From contig JAVDOI010000010.1 of assembly GCA_032191485.1 (NCBI GenBank), positions 7,433,318 through 7,497,317 on the forward strand: 64,000 bases of DNA. Direction: 5' to 3'. The stretch is from Leptoclinus maculatus. Taxonomy: Eukaryota > Chordata > Actinopteri > Perciformes > Stichaeidae. This document shows, one piece after another, positions 24,924-37,899 of this stretch (the first letter of the stretch is position 1; each line of letters opens with the position of its first letter). Both the position numbers and the translations under genes were made by a program. The notes below the pieces were generated by a model that was not told where the DNA came from, made no database searches, and worked only from the letters and a program-made list of their open reading frames with translations.

Positions 24924-25470
24924 GCAGTGGTTGAATAAGTAATCAAATATTTTACTTCAATAAAAGTAGCAATACTACAATTTAAAAGTACTGTGTTACA
25001 AGTTTTACTCCTGCAATCAAAATCTTACTTAATTAGAAGTAGGTAAGGGCTATCAACAAAATATACTTAAGGTTTAGGAGTAAAATAACTCGCTATGGGC
25101 TCTTTCAGTGAAACATAATTATATAAAATACTACTAGATTATCAGTAGTGATGTGGTAACATGTAAGCAACATACAAATGTTGTAACCGGATGCAGTGGA
25201 GGTAATGGAACTAATTTGATATGATGTTGGGTGGTTTCAATTTCTGTATAACAATGGAATGTATTTCACATGGTCATATTTTTAAAACATTAGTTTGCAG
25301 TAACTTGTGTAAAATTAGCTGTCAGACAAATGCAGTGGAGTGAAATATACTCCATTTTCCTTTAGTGGGGTAAAAGTATGAAGTCACAACACTTTAAAAT
25401 ACTAATATTATAGGTTATGTACAAGTAGGACTACCTCAGGATTGTACTCAAGTGCAATAGTTGAGTAAGC
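24924..25470. repeat. Dispersed MITE-like repeat
   Basis: Contains tacttcaataaaagtagcaa, agatgtggtaacatgtaagca-like and ggactacctcaggattgtac stretches related to the element at 9506-9696. It lies upstream of both crb1 and zbtb41. Confidence 0.45.
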
Positions 25471-25619
25471 CTTTATGTGTTTAGTTGCTTTGCAGGTACA
25501 GAGGTCTGTACTGAGCTCCAGAACTGGTTGGTAATAGCCAGAGCCGTATAATGAAAATATAAAGTATTAATCATACGGCTTTGGTTATAGCTAATAGAAG
25601 AACGCTATTAGCTTTCAGA

Positions 25620-26575
25620 CTACATTTCCCATGATACCCTCGTCTAATGAACCCTCTCGTGAACCTTATGATACTGCTCGACAACACGTCCTCCTCATTT
25701 AATTCGTGTTTGACTTTTCATGCTTTACATACACAATTAAATAACAACCGTATCTCAACGTTTGATTCTCGCGCTCTCTCTTTATTTTGGACGTATGGTT
25801 ATGCCTGTAGACAAGAGCGTTAGAGGACAAAAACCGAACGAGCCAATGGGCGGACGGTTTGTTACGTTGTCCGATATTTTTTCCAGGATGGAAGGTGGGG
25901 CGTTACACTTCTGAGGGAACTGTTATTCCTCCGTGTATTTTCCACATTTCTTGTCAACAGGAGCGTGCAGGTCTTCGTAAAAGCGGCTCATATTCTTACG
26001 GTAAGGTTTTGTTTTAAACGCCCCGATAAAAGGGTTAGACGTCAATTTCCGGGAAGCAGCCAGGGTCGTTTGTCAACACTCTCCTCGGGAGGGGGCCCGT
26101 CCGTCAGACTGTAACATCAACGTAAGGGGTCCTTGAGGTGGAGACACAATATGCATCAATAACGTTAAACGTCTTGGCCGTTAAGAATTCAGTGAGGTTA
26201 CTGAATAGATTAATGTCATGTCTCCGTCGGGCCTGTATTGTGAGAAACACACAGTGCTGATAACAAGTAGCTATTCGTTATGCTTTATTTTAATAAATGG
26301 GAGAAATGTACCTCGACCGACCGTTCGCAATAATTCCCAGTCGTGCCTCTTTCATGCACATTTTTTTAACTTCTCGCCACAGTGTCCCCTTGATGTCCGC
26401 TTCATGCTGTTAATACTATTGTTGTGTTGTTAAAGTCAGCTACATGTACATGCTAAGCCACTTGTGTACCCTCTTGTAGGTCACTATCTTATCTATTCTG
26501 ATCAAACCCCTGTCGTCGAGAGGATTAGCACTGATGCCTGTTCAATCTCAGCATTGTATTCCTCTGGTTTTTCAG
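25620..26575 (+). promoter_or_regulatory. Likely zbtb41 promoter and 5' non-coding region
   Basis: Locally richer in GC and CG than the surroundings (ctcctcgggagggggcccgt and nearby), with no TATA box. A polypyrimidine-rich acceptor (tctggtttttcag) at 26575 indicates that a 5' non-coding exon lies upstream. The divergent crb1 start is 2.4 kb away. Confidence 0.4.
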
Positions 26576-26607
26576 GTGTGATTGATGGTCCCCCAACAGA
26601 CCCAACA

Positions 26608-29600
26608 ATGAAAAAAAAGCCTTGTAATCCGCTGCGTCCCAAACGCAGCAGGCAGGTCAGTGCCAGCAATGAATCTGCCACAGAGCCGGGCACCGGGCTT
26701 GGCTCCAGAGCCCAACCAAACTCTGAAACTGTCCCAGAATCAGCCTCACAAATCAGGAACCTGGCTATGACGCAGCACAGTCACAAGCTCCTCGAGTTCA
26801 TGAATGAGGACCGGACCAGACAGAGGTTCTGTGATGTGTCGGTGTCTGTGGGTGGGAGGCTCTACAGTGCCCACAAAGTGGTGCTGGCCCATGGGAGCAG
26901 CTACTTCCACGCTGAGCTGTCCAAGAACCCTGCTACAGCGCATGTGACTCTGGACCACGTGGAGGACTCTGTTTTTCAGCACCTGCTCGGCTTCTTGTAC
27001 ACCTCCGAGTGCGCTGTTGCAGAGACGGACCTTCCAGCTCTAACTGAAGCGGCCCAGTTCCTGGACATGATGGATATACTAAAGCTGCTGTGTGAAGAAG
27101 GGGACAACAACCCAGTACGTGTGATCCAGGCACAGGACGATATAAGAGGGTCGCCCGAGGTGGAAATTACCTCCAGTGACTCGCCAGCAGGTGACACAGA
27201 TATCCGGAGCCCATGTTATGGTCCGTGCACCACTGAAAACTCCCTGCAGATCCACGTGGCTGAGAGTCACCCTGATGCACATCAGGAAACCTCAACTGAG
27301 AACGAGAAGACGGCAGCTCAGAGAACTGCCACCACGCGGAGATCGGCTCGCAGGAGGAGAACACCCACCAAATATCAGAGAGACAATGTGGAGCACACTG
27401 TTTTCAACACGGTATCACCAAGAGAGCAAGATGGAGAAGGAACGGAAGAAGCAGGAAAGATGACTGTGGAAAACCAATTGCCCAAACTGGACGCGAACGA
27501 GACATCCAAACCAGCTCAGGGGGAGGATGTAGTGGACGAGGAGGAAGAGGACAGAGACATGGATGAAGACGGGGTTGCCCAGAGGAAAGTTGTTGAGGTT
27601 TTCGCTGTAGACAAGAGCGCAGGTCTGCAGGTTTTAGATTTAGAGAGGGCAGAGCAGCAGGCTGGTGGAGAGGTGAAGGTGCATGTGCCAGCAGCAGGCA
27701 GCTCTACCCAGAGTCCAGTGTACCCTGAGGGTCTGGCTCCAGTCATCATCCAAACCTCCAGCAAGAAGATTCTCAAGTGCCCCAAATGTGACAAGACCTT
27801 TGACCGTGCAGGTGGGAAATATGGAATAAGGTGTTGTCATTAATGTTTTCTACAGCAGGCACCACTATTAACACAGCTACTATGAGATGAGTAGTTTTAT
27901 TACTAGTAGTACTCAGTCAGCTAACCATGCCAGACAGACTGAGATGTTTAACCACAGAATCGTCTCCATTAAGTATCTCGTTCTACTTACTGTTTGGTCT
28001 ATAAAATGTCTGAAAAAAAATTATTACGACTGATACCATCTATCATGTTACGCACCTTTCCTGCATTTCATAGGGAAGTACGAGAGTCATACCCGAGTGC
28101 ACACAGGAGAGAAACCCTTTCAGTGCGACGTCTGTCTTCAGCGCTACTCCACCAAGTCTAACCTGACCGTACACAAGAAGAAGCACGCCAGCGACGCTCC
28201 CTTCCAGAAGAAGGAGCACAAATGCCCCTTCTGCAACAAACTCCATGCCAGCAAGAAAACCCTGGCCAAGCATGTCAGGAGGTGAGAACAATCTTTTACC
28301 TCTGGTCCACAAAGTTAGCTCTCTAGAATCACGTTGTTAGCATGGCTAAACATCTAATCTACAGTTGTATACCCTGACATAGGTGTGTTAATCTTATATC
28401 TAAGTTTACATACATTTTGTAGAGCTAACTCTCCACTAGATCTCCATGATGATGATGTGTGTGTGTGTGCGCTGCAGTCATGTTATATAATGCGATGATA
28501 TGTGATATCTTCACTCTCCTGCCAGGTTCCATCCAGACCACATCCAAGAGTTTCTTACCAAGAGGAAGAGGAAGAGTGAAGGCTGGAAATGTGCTGTAAG
28601 GATTTGTTTCACTCATATTATTGTCTGATTATGCAAGCTAAGTAGATGATGCATGACGATAGATAAGTTTAAGTTTCTCTGTTTCATTTTAACATTGTGT
28701 AACGTTTGAACCTTCTGAACCAGATTTGTCTGAAGACCTTCACGCGCAGGCCTCATCTGCAGGAGCACATGATCCTGCACACCCAGGACCGGCCTTTTAA
28801 ATGCTCCTTCTGCGACGAGTACTTCAAGTCTAGGTTTGCCAGGCTAAAGCACCAAGAAAAGTACCACTTAGGTGAGATATTTATGGTGGAAGATGCCAAA
28901 GATGAAGATAAACCTTCACTCTTGGTAAAGGAAAAGCTTTTAAACAAAGTCTTAAGCGTGGTTTATACTCGCCACAGTGAAGCCGGTGCAAGGTGCGCAC
29001 GTGCGCCAGGAAATGACATGATTAAGGCCTAAACGTCGTGCGCCGCGCTAGTTACAAATAGTTCACTGATAAAAGCACTATAAACAAAACAGAGGATTTT
29101 ACAAAGACGGTAAATTTGTTTTTAAATGTTTTAATGCTTTAAAAACCGGAGGTCTTGAGTGTATATGTTACCAGCCGAATCAAATTGTTTGTAGAATATT
29201 CAACCTTTTTGTTTCTTTATAATCCATTTAATACCTGACTTCTGTTTTTACAGTACTTGTATAAAGGAAATAAATAACCTGTGAATGTTAGACATGAGTT
29301 TACAGTTAACTACAATGCCTGCTTGCCATTGTGGGGGTTGGTTTTTGGCGGTAACACTCGCACTTGCTCCCTCACAGTCCTTTTTGTTTGTCTGCCCTCT
29401 GGTGTTTAGAAGAATACTGCAACAAACGGAGCCTTTGTGCATGCTCGTTGCTTGTGTTACATTTCACCACTTAACACTAGAGTTTGTACTCTCTCATTTT
29501 TCAGGTCCCTTTCCCTGTGAGATTTGTGGTCGACAGTTTAATGACACCGGCAACAGAAAGAGGCACATTGAGTGCACGCATGGAGGCAAAAGAAAGTGGA

Positions 29601-32284
29601 CCTGCTTTGTTTGTGGTAAATCCGTAAGGGAACGGTACGTCTCTGTCCCTGAACTTCCCACACATACCTTTTCTTTCCTCTTATTTTGATATGCTGAAGT
29701 GCAATAACTAATGTGTAACCCTGTGCTGCTTCGTTGAGAGATGTGTTCTTCTTCTTGTAGAACAACTTTGAGAGAGCACTTGAGGATCCACAGTGGGGAG
29801 AAGCCTCACCTCTGTAGTATCTGTGGCCAAAGTTTCCGTCATGGCAGCTCTTACAGGTCGGTCCGCTGAGATTTGAAGAATGTGATTGTGAAAGTTTCAA
29901 GTTCTCAGTTTCTTTATTTTTTTTAAAGTTTCCTATAATGAGCAAAGTGTTCCCTGGACAGGCTCCACCTCAGAGTCCACCATGACGACAAGCGCTATGA
30001 GTGTGACGAATGCGGTAAAACCTTCATACGGCATGATCACCTGACCAAACATCAGAAAATACACTCCGGTAAGACAAAACAGCTGTTGGATTTTCATGCA
30101 TCTTCTTTTGGACAAAGCCGACACTGTCACATAAGACTGTGGCGGTGTCTGCTTTGTCTCATCCACACATTTCATTTGGTTTCTTGTCACAGTACAGTGG
30201 GAAATAATGTAAACCTTTCACTGTCTCCAGTCAGTAATTACTTTAACTTAACATATTATTACAGGTGAGAAAGCACACCAATGTGAAGAATGTGGCAAGT
30301 GCTTCCGGCGCCATGATCATCTGACGGTCCACTACAAGAGCATTCATTTGGGAGAGAAAGTTTGGCAGAAGTATGTTTTCTCATAAATCAGTCACACTTC
30401 TTCTTCTTTTTTTTTTGTTAGCTCTCATTTAATGAGGACTTTGTTCACAGGTATAAAACCGCTGTGCATCAGTGTGAGGTTTGCAAGAAAGAATTTAAAG
30501 GAAAGTCCAGTCTGGAAATGCACTTCAGGACCCACTCAGGTAAGGAAACAAATAAGTCAGTGCATATATTTGTCACGTGTGAGAGAACAGAAAAGTGTCA
30601 GTTAGATGCTTTAGGGGCAACCCGTTATCTCAATGGTCCGTCCACTAAGCCCCGCCCCACTTAGGTACTGTTGTTCTATTCTACCACGGCACATATGCAG
30701 TTTAGAATGATAATAGTGGCAGATTTACTACTCAAAATCATTTCTAGCTGATAACATAATATCCTGATATAATACTAAGGCTGAAGGTGCATGAAAGTCA
30801 GCATTCTTACCAGTTGATGGGCCATTTACTGCAGGATAGTAGCTAATTAACGTTGAAGTAGCATATCACGTAACATGGTTATATGTTTAAGTCTGAGAAT
30901 ATGACCACAAATACTTATATAGCCGGCCAAATATCTTGTAAAACGGTTTGATTGTTACTAGCAAAATATTATTTACACACAGAAATTTTGCTTTAACCGG
31001 TACCCTATTTATGGCAGTCTTATTCTCAGATGTATTGTAATGTAACTAATATCATGTTCTATAGAGCTTTGTTTTTGATAAAGTGGGGGGAAAAAAAAGT
31101 TGATTAAATGTAAAAAACTACTTTATTTCCTTACATTTCGTTGTTAAACAGACGCACATTATAGTCGCAGTACAAGACGACGTTCAGACACATGTTCAGT
31201 AACGCTAGCTTGCGATATAAAAATATATGAAAACATCCAAAGGCAGGGAATGGAAGAGGAATAATTACCTCATCAGATATTAATGTTGACAATGATTGAT
31301 CATTGAATGTTTTGTTTACTTTAGTGATTTTTTTCTTTTCTTGCTGTGATGGCAAAGAAATCATCACACGTTCATTTTGAAAAGGCGCAATAACTGATGG
31401 TGTTATTTTGAACTTCCGTGTTTATAGGACTGGCTCCCGCTTTGCTGCGGTCCAGCCAAAGACAAACATCTGTTTTCCTCCTCTTAGTTTTGGCAGCGCC
31501 TCTCCTGGTTCACTATAGTGCTGATTACTGTACAGCGCCACCACATCGTTAAAATGACGTAATTTAAAAATTATAGAAATACACACAGGTGCAATAGAAA
31601 TGGCGATGGAAACATACCTCTTTGATGTTCTCTTGTGTTCATGTGACAGGTGAGAAACCCCACCGGTGTCCGGAGTGCAACCAGACCTTTCGGATCAAGA
31701 AGACCTTGACAAAGCACATGGTGATTCACTCAGACGCTCGTCCTTTTAACTGCCCCCACTGCAGTGCCACCTTTAAAAGAAAAGACAAGCTCAAGTACCA
31801 CGTTGACCACGTGCACAGCACCCGTTTCACTGAGCAGCCCCATGGCACACTCGGTGAGGACAAACTAGTCTCCATTCCTTTTGAGGAGCCCTCGAAGGTA
31901 TACTGCGCTGAACCTAAGTCAGCCCTCCAGAGCAGCCCTTCTCCTTCGAATGTCTGCGTGCCCATCACTTTAGTTCCTGTCCAGATGGCAGGCGGAGCGC
32001 AGGCTGACCCCAACGCTCACAGGGCCTCTTCCCTCTCCTCCCAAACTCACAGCGTTGTGAGCATGCAGGCTCAAGGACAGCAGCAGAACTCTAGCTACCA
32101 GGCGGCTACAGACCTGGCGTTCTTAGAAAAGTACACCCTCACCCCTCAGCCCGCCAACATTGTCCACCCCGTGAGGCCCGATCAGATGCTGGACCCCCGA
32201 GAGCAGTCCTACCTGGGCACGCTGTTGGGACTGGATTCAGCTTCCTCTGTGCAGAACATCTCTAACTCTGATCTCACACACTGA
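26608..32284 (+). CDS. zbtb41: BTB/POZ zinc-finger protein ZBTB41
   Basis: Ten coding exons: 26608-27811, 28074-28281, 28526-28595, 28724-28871, 29505-29634, 29761-29856, 29962-30068, 30265-30370, 30451-30539 and 31650-32284 (2,793 bp, 930 residues), all phase-consistent. A BTB domain (about residues 64-165; AHKVVLAHGSSYFHA, LDHVEDSVFQHLLGFLYTSE) resembles human ZBTB41, followed by an acidic stretch and thirteen C2H2-type zinc fingers, several split by introns, and a Ser/Gln-rich tail. Family members are nuclear DNA-binding regulators; targets of this one are not known. The start MKKKPCNPLRPKRSR follows the acceptor at 26575 and matches the family's basic N-terminus; the open frame back to 26464 is upstream of that acceptor and was not used. 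It converges on the first factor H-like gene. Confidence 0.93.
28930..29500. other. zbtb41 intron with unclassified insertion-like sequence
   Basis: A GC-richer patch (agcgtggtttatactcgcca... gtgcgcacgtgcgcc) looks unlike the rest of the intron and may be a decayed DNA transposon, but I could not find matching ends or a target duplication. Confidence 0.25.
30540..31649. other. Long zbtb41 intron, no feature identified
   Basis: Between the two last zbtb41 exons. No exon, RNA gene or repeat that I can name. Confidence 0.4.
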
Positions 32285-33248
32285 CGCTGCTCAGCAAAAC
32301 CTGGGAAGGCACCGTCCAGCAAAGTGATTCAAAAATAAGAACAGAAGCTACAATATTCACCATTTAAATATACTCACACTTGTATCAAATGAAAATTTCT
32401 GTTTTCCGATAGCTGATGTTGGATCATCTCTGGTTCAAAGTGAGTTATGGTTGCACAGAATGACTTGGGTTTTATGTGTATTTTTAAAAAGACAAAGCTA
32501 TATGATTATTAAGGAGGAAAAGTAATTGATGTGAATTTGGATAAATCATTGGAGTAATTTATCCAGTAAAAATAGCAATGTATTATGTAACTTCTTGATT
32601 TTGTTTCTAGTAACTTATGATAAACCGTCGCTATTTTTAATAAATGAATTTGGTTCACCAAATAAATGAATAAATATCCATAGATAATACAAAATAATCG
32701 CTAGTTGCAGCCTTGTAATGCTGATTAAACTTTAACTGTGGCCTTAACATGTATTGTAATTTAGGTTATGTCTGTACAACATGTCACTCAAAGGTTTTGG
32801 GTTTGTAATTGTGCGATGCAAGGAAATGTTTTACACACATGCAGTGTACAATGATCAGAGGTCGATGTACTTACGTATGTGTGCAAGAACCTTGATTTAA
32901 ATATTTGATTTAAAAAATGAAATGACTTGTTAATTGAAGTGGAACAAGATGGATTTGTTCACAATGAATTGTTGGATAGTTGAATTCCAAACAGTTAATC
33001 TTCACATTCTTAAAGAGTGGCAATGCTCTTCTCAAACTTTCTATCATGATCAATAAAATCTGATTTGAAAATATTGATATTTGTGAGTCCTTAGGCCTGT
33101 GACAGACTGGCAGGATGTACCCCACCGAGAAGAGTCTCGTGACCCTGAACAGGAGAAAGTGGATATGGATGAAAGTTGGATGAATTTGAAGTGATTTAGA
33201 CTCAAAAACTTTACACGATCTAGAAAGAGTAGTGTTGAAATTCAAGAC
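32285..33248 (+). other. zbtb41 3' UTR and shared 3' flank
   Basis: Several AATAAA motifs occur (near 32639, 32661 and 33051). zbtb41 and the minus-strand factor H-like gene end tail to tail here, so their 3' UTRs may overlap. This stretch is copied at 47375-48634. Confidence 0.5.
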
Positions 33249-33254
33249 TTTATT
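33249..33254 (-). terminator. Poly(A) signal of factor H-like gene 1
   Basis: Minus-strand AATAAA about 290 bp past the stop. The equivalent motif in gene 4 is at 48635-48640. Confidence 0.5.
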
Positions 33255-33544
33255 GAGACCTTGTTTTTGCAGCTTTAAGCATGCAAAGAAATTGCTCCTA
33301 CATTATGTGGCCATTCACAGATCAATATGAAATGATAACACATTTCTCTCTCGAACGTTTCCATTCTGTTTTCAGCAAATCCAGAGGTAGCAGAATCTTC
33401 CCCTTGAAGATACAGCCTTAACAAGTATTCTGGTGAAAAGATTTTACAAACAAAAACAATATTGTAAAATATATAAATGCATAATCATGAATGAATAAAC
33501 AGTAGTAGTCTTTAATGCGAGACAATATCAGCGTAAACGCAGCG

Positions 33545-36500
33545 TTACTGAACACTCACCAAGTTTCGTTCCCAATCGGCACAACCTGCAAACAATCACA
33601 CAGTGAATGTGGAGCAGCTCATTGACTCTCATTGGGAGGTGAAGTCTCTCAGATATGTGTATTGTTAACATATCAATATCGATTATCGTCAACACCAGTT
33701 TATTGTGACACCCCTGAGTACAATCATAGACGCATCCATGAGTACAATGAGAAATCAGTGAAGTACTGTAAAGGAATAATCTTAAAGTGATACTTACATT
33801 CGGAAAAGGAAATGTTTCCATTTCTGCACAGGCCCACAGAATAGTGATCGTTAAACTGGTGAGGCTTTTTCACACATTCCAATTTCACCGTCTCACCATC
33901 TCTTATGTATTTAACTCCATCATCTATGAATTCATGATATCGATCAGTGTCCACTGAACAGAACAAGGTGGCTGCACAAAAGAAACAACAAAAAATGGTT
34001 AAATGTTTTCCTCCAGTCAACTTCTTTGACAGACCTTTAGAGGTGATTTATTTTTAAATACTTTTTACCTTTGCAGGTGGGTACTTTTGACCAGGTGCCA
34101 TCGCTGTAACACTTCACTGTCTCTGGACCCACTAGTTTGTAAAAACTAGCGCATTGGTACCGCACAAACATTTCACTCTTTTCCACAAAATCGCCATTTG
34201 GAACTACGGGGTGTGTTCCACAATTGTTGACTGAAATAGAAATAATTAAAGTTAATGGAGGTTTCTGGAAACAAATATATTTTAAGCTGTCAAAGCAAAC
34301 TTATTTTTGAAATTCCGTCACACATGATTTCCCCAACGTTTCACTGAGTAAAATCAATCACATATACATGCAATACATTCACTTTCATGGATCACAAACT
34401 GATGTAGTTTAAAGGTCCAATAAGTAAGATCTGGCCAGAATTTTAGTTGAAAAACATTCAGAAAATGAGCTGCTTTGTCTCCCAAAGACGTCATGTGTTG
34501 TGTTGCAGAGATATCTACTGAAACGAGCACGCTAACCCGTCTTGTAATACCACTAGTTCCTCTAGAAGCAATAGTGAGTCACTGTAGCGTTCAGTCTGCC
34601 GTCAGTCCAACAAGAGAGGACGAAGAAGTAGAACTGATGACTGTGCATTTATATTATGGACCCAGTAATAGAGACGATTGACAAAAGGTTCAGTAGTGTA
34701 TCGTCTCTATTTTTCTTACCACTTGGGGGCAGCAGAAGAACACTGACATATTATCACCTATTATCAGTTGTCTATTTACACATACAGCAGACACAACATT
34801 AGCAATAATTTAGAGATGTTTAGTAAAGTTTCTGGGGTTTTTTTTGTAGGTAATGCACCAAGAAATACAGCATTGTGTGAACAAAGGCAATCAAGACGAA
34901 AACTGTAAACAGTTAATTTCATTGTTTGATAACAGTTAAATAACTAATAATAATGATTAAGTTTAATAAACTATATATTCACCATTTATTAATTATATTT
35001 ATTACAAAGTGTTACCCCAAGTGTTACTGCACACTGGGCCTTCAGTCCAGTTTCCAGCGATGCAATAGACAGATTTCTTGATGTTACACCAAGTGAATAC
35101 ATAAACCAAGTTTGATAAATGTGATTTAAAAAGAGCATTGAATCCAAATTATTTACCCTTTGTGTATAAAGGTCTACCGTCTCTCTCATTCCAGCCAGAG
35201 GTGGTAGACGTTCCTGATAAAAGGTAAGACACACCAGTTATTATCACTCTGGGATGTTCTTTAGCATCCTTTTCTTTCTGATTCAGAGTAACGGCCAAAA
35301 ACAGCTGTTGTTTTATTGAGCACTACAGACTGTGAGCCTGGCATGGTCTCAAAGCTTACTATAGCAAAACATTCTCGGACAAGAAACAGTGGCTAGATGT
35401 TAAAATATTCTTATTTTCGAACAGTATGATTCACTTTTACAAGAGTAAAGGATTTACGGATGAGGAATAACCCATGAGTATGGAAAGCACTTTCTAATGC
35501 AAGTTTGGCGGTAGTTGCTGGAGTTTAAACTTTTCCAAACCGAAGTATCAGGACAGAACAGCTATCGCTATTCACAACTTTGATGGGATAGCATTTCAAA
35601 TCCCATGAAGTGGATGTTCAAGTCCTGAACAAGTATTTTTCTAATGTAACCTCACAAAATATTATATTATTAATGACACCCCCCCCGCCCCCAATATTGA
35701 GTATCAGTCTTACTACATTCCTATGCACATTATTTCAGCATGTGGAGAACGCCTGCTTTGAGATCAGATAATTATCTATTTTGCATTCAAGAAAAAGTAT
35801 TTTTAGCACTTCATATCTCAGCTTATTGCCCACTTACTGCACACTGGGCCTTCAGTCCAGTTTCCAGTGATGCAATAGACAGATTTATTGGTGTCTCCTC
35901 CCTCAGTGTATCCATCTTCACATTCATACTGCACTTCTGTATCTGCAGCAAAGACGTCCTGGTATCTCTGAAGAATGATGACGGCATGGGGGATTTGAGG
36001 GGGCTCTCCACAGGCATGGATATTTTCTGAAAAAAAAAAAAGAGGCAAAGGATGAGTGATTACTTGGATTGGTGGAGCTGGTGAGAATTCAAACGTAATA
36101 ATTAGTTGTATTGGTTTTACAGCTTGTTGGTGTAAAATATCTGACACTTACTCTCACAGACCGGCACAGAGGACCATTTTCCATTGATACATGTGGTTGT
36201 GACATTATGGTCTTTGGCGTCATATCCTTCATTACATGTTATCCTGATTTTGTGTCCATCATGATACCAACCACGTTGGTGTACTCTGTATTTTGCGTTG
36301 GGTATATCTGGTGCAATGCAGGCTTTTTCATCTGAGGGGGATAAAAGAAACAAACATGTTACCACGGTGGCTGTCTTTAACATCTTTTCCTTTTGATTTA
36401 TTATCAACATATATCTTAAAAAATTCACAAAAGCAAAGCAGGCAGTACGCAGAATGTACACGCTAAACAAAGAGTCAGATACAACAGGTTAGACAAAGAA

Positions 36501-37258
36501 ACAGGCTACACTACACTAGGCTACTACTAAAAACACTGGAGAGCTAGTTTAGTGCAGGAACTAAGACAGTCTGGCAAATGAGTGGTGAGCAGCTGGGGTA
36601 TAAATACTGGGAAGTCTGAACTAATGACACACAGGTGAGGAACAAAACAGGCAGAAAAATAGACAAAGGCAGGGGGAAAAAAGCACATTAAGAAGCATCA
36701 GTAAGTGAATACAAAATTAAAACAGGAAGTGAAATTAACAACAGTTCATACGAGTCGTCTCATGAAGTATTTATACATTGTATGAATATAAAAAAGTTTT
36801 TCAAGGAGTGTTGAAAAAGACATAAAACATTAAAGGTGACATACAGTTTATGGTGAAAAACAAGTCTGAAGGCTTTCTGCGTCTCAAACACTTACCTATA
36901 CATTGTGGTTCTGGAGACCATGTGCCATTTAAACACGTGCTTGCTGCCCACCAACCCTTCACTGTAGGTTTGCGTCCATCATTGCAGGTATAGGTCAGCG
37001 GTGTTTCATCAGAATAAGTCTCTTGCTTTGGAGAAAAGAAACCACCATTCAGCCTGGGAGCACTGCACGACGGTGTTGCATGTTGTGCTAAAATACAATA
37101 ATAAGCAAAATTATTCTACAGTGATGTTTATTTTCAACAAATATCAATGGTTCTTTGTGAAAGTATTCAATATTCTCACCATGAAGTGCTCCAGGAAACC
37201 AAACCAGAAGACCAAATCCAAGATATCGGATGTACATTTTTGTCAAGAATGAAATCAT
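33545..37258 (-). CDS. Complement factor H-like gene 1 (5 SCR; head alpha, tail A)
   Basis: Exons: signal peptide 37258-37180, SCR1 37087-36896, SCR2 36331-36152, SCR3 36026-35838, linker 35213-35157, SCR4 34230-34069, SCR5 33971-33798, tail 33585-33545; 1,074 bp, 357 residues, all phase 1 joints as in sushi proteins. The second Met (37237, MYIRYLGFGLLVWFPGALHG) is an equally good start. SCR1-4 have the sushi pattern of four cysteines and a conserved Trp (GTWSPEPQC, GKWSSVPVC, GNWTEGPVC, GTWSKVPTC). SCR5 is divergent and ends in a Cys-Cys tail before the stop. The linker is a 19-residue Ser/Thr/Gly-rich piece. No membrane anchor is seen, so it is probably a plasma protein that binds C3b or surfaces, by analogy with factor H and its relatives. 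Confidence 0.85.
34395..34790. repeat. MITE-like repeat in gene 1 intron
   Basis: Starts aaaggtccaataagtaagat, a dispersed fish repeat. The first about 70 bp recur at 50280 and 62776 in the matching introns of genes 4 and 5, where they are fused to a LINE fragment. Confidence 0.5.
35010..35078 (-). pseudogene. 3' half of an extra SCR3 exon in gene 1
   Basis: Encodes KSVYCI..GNWTEGPVC, identical in type to the end of SCR3, but lacks the 5' half and acceptor. It directly abuts intron sequence (ttacaccaagtgaatacata) that in genes 2 and 5 lies beside the linker exon. It is a recombination scar, not an exon. Confidence 0.85.
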
Positions 37259-37689
37259 CCCACGACAAAGTAGAGCTAATATAGCCGAGTCCAGATCAGA
37301 CCAGTTAATTATTGTTGGGGGCATGTCCCCAAAATGTTTGTGCAGTAAACACTCAGGCATCATGCTGTTGCTCTGGAGCCAAAAGTAAAAAAGGGCAAAA
37401 GGCAGAAATGCTTCATGCACACGTGTAAAGAAAAGAAGAAAAATGAACTCAATTATTTATTCATCCAGTTCTTCACAACAGAATATCTAAAAATACATAT
37501 CTAATGTTACATGATTCAATCAGATCATTTCTAAAATTAGAGAGCTGTTTAGAGCAAATACTTTGCTTTGGTGAAATCTTTGAAGGTTTATTACATTTTG
37601 TATACACTTCATATGTAGATTGAATAATCTCATGTAGTAGGAGTGAGTTACCTCCATCTGCTCCTGTTGGGTTTAGATTGAGACAGATA

Positions 37690-37870
37690 ACTCTCCAAAT
37701 TATTGGACAAATTAAATGATGGTAGCAAATGAAAAGTCAGGGGATCACCAAAGTTATTACAATTCATCAACAGAAAGGTACAGTCTGTACCAAGTTTCAT
37801 GGAAATGCATCCAAGAGTTGTTGAATATATTTCAAAGTAGTGGACCGACCCACAGTGACTGCACAACCAT
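37690..37870. repeat. Dispersed fish repeat
   Basis: Contains aaaagtcaggggatcaccaa, gtaccaagtttcatggaaat and gtagtggaccgaccc, hallmarks of a very common fish repeat. A longer copy is at 57495-57715. Confidence 0.7.
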
Positions 37871-37899
37871 GGGGTGAAAATAAAATAAAAAGAACCAGC

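Noticed and set aside
26464..26607. N-terminal extension of zbtb41
   Set aside because: An acceptor at 26575 interrupts it, and the family's start resembles the Met at 26608.
28930..29040. Harbinger-type transposon in the zbtb41 intron
   Set aside because: Base composition hints at an insertion, but I could not find paired ends or a target duplication.
33249..33254. Antisense control of zbtb41 by gene 1 readthrough
   Set aside because: The genes converge and may overlap at their 3' ends, but nothing in the sequence shows regulation.
35157..35213. W-linker exon as spurious
   Set aside because: At first it looked like random sequence, but it is kept in three genes with both splice sites and phase 1, so I kept it as a real exon.
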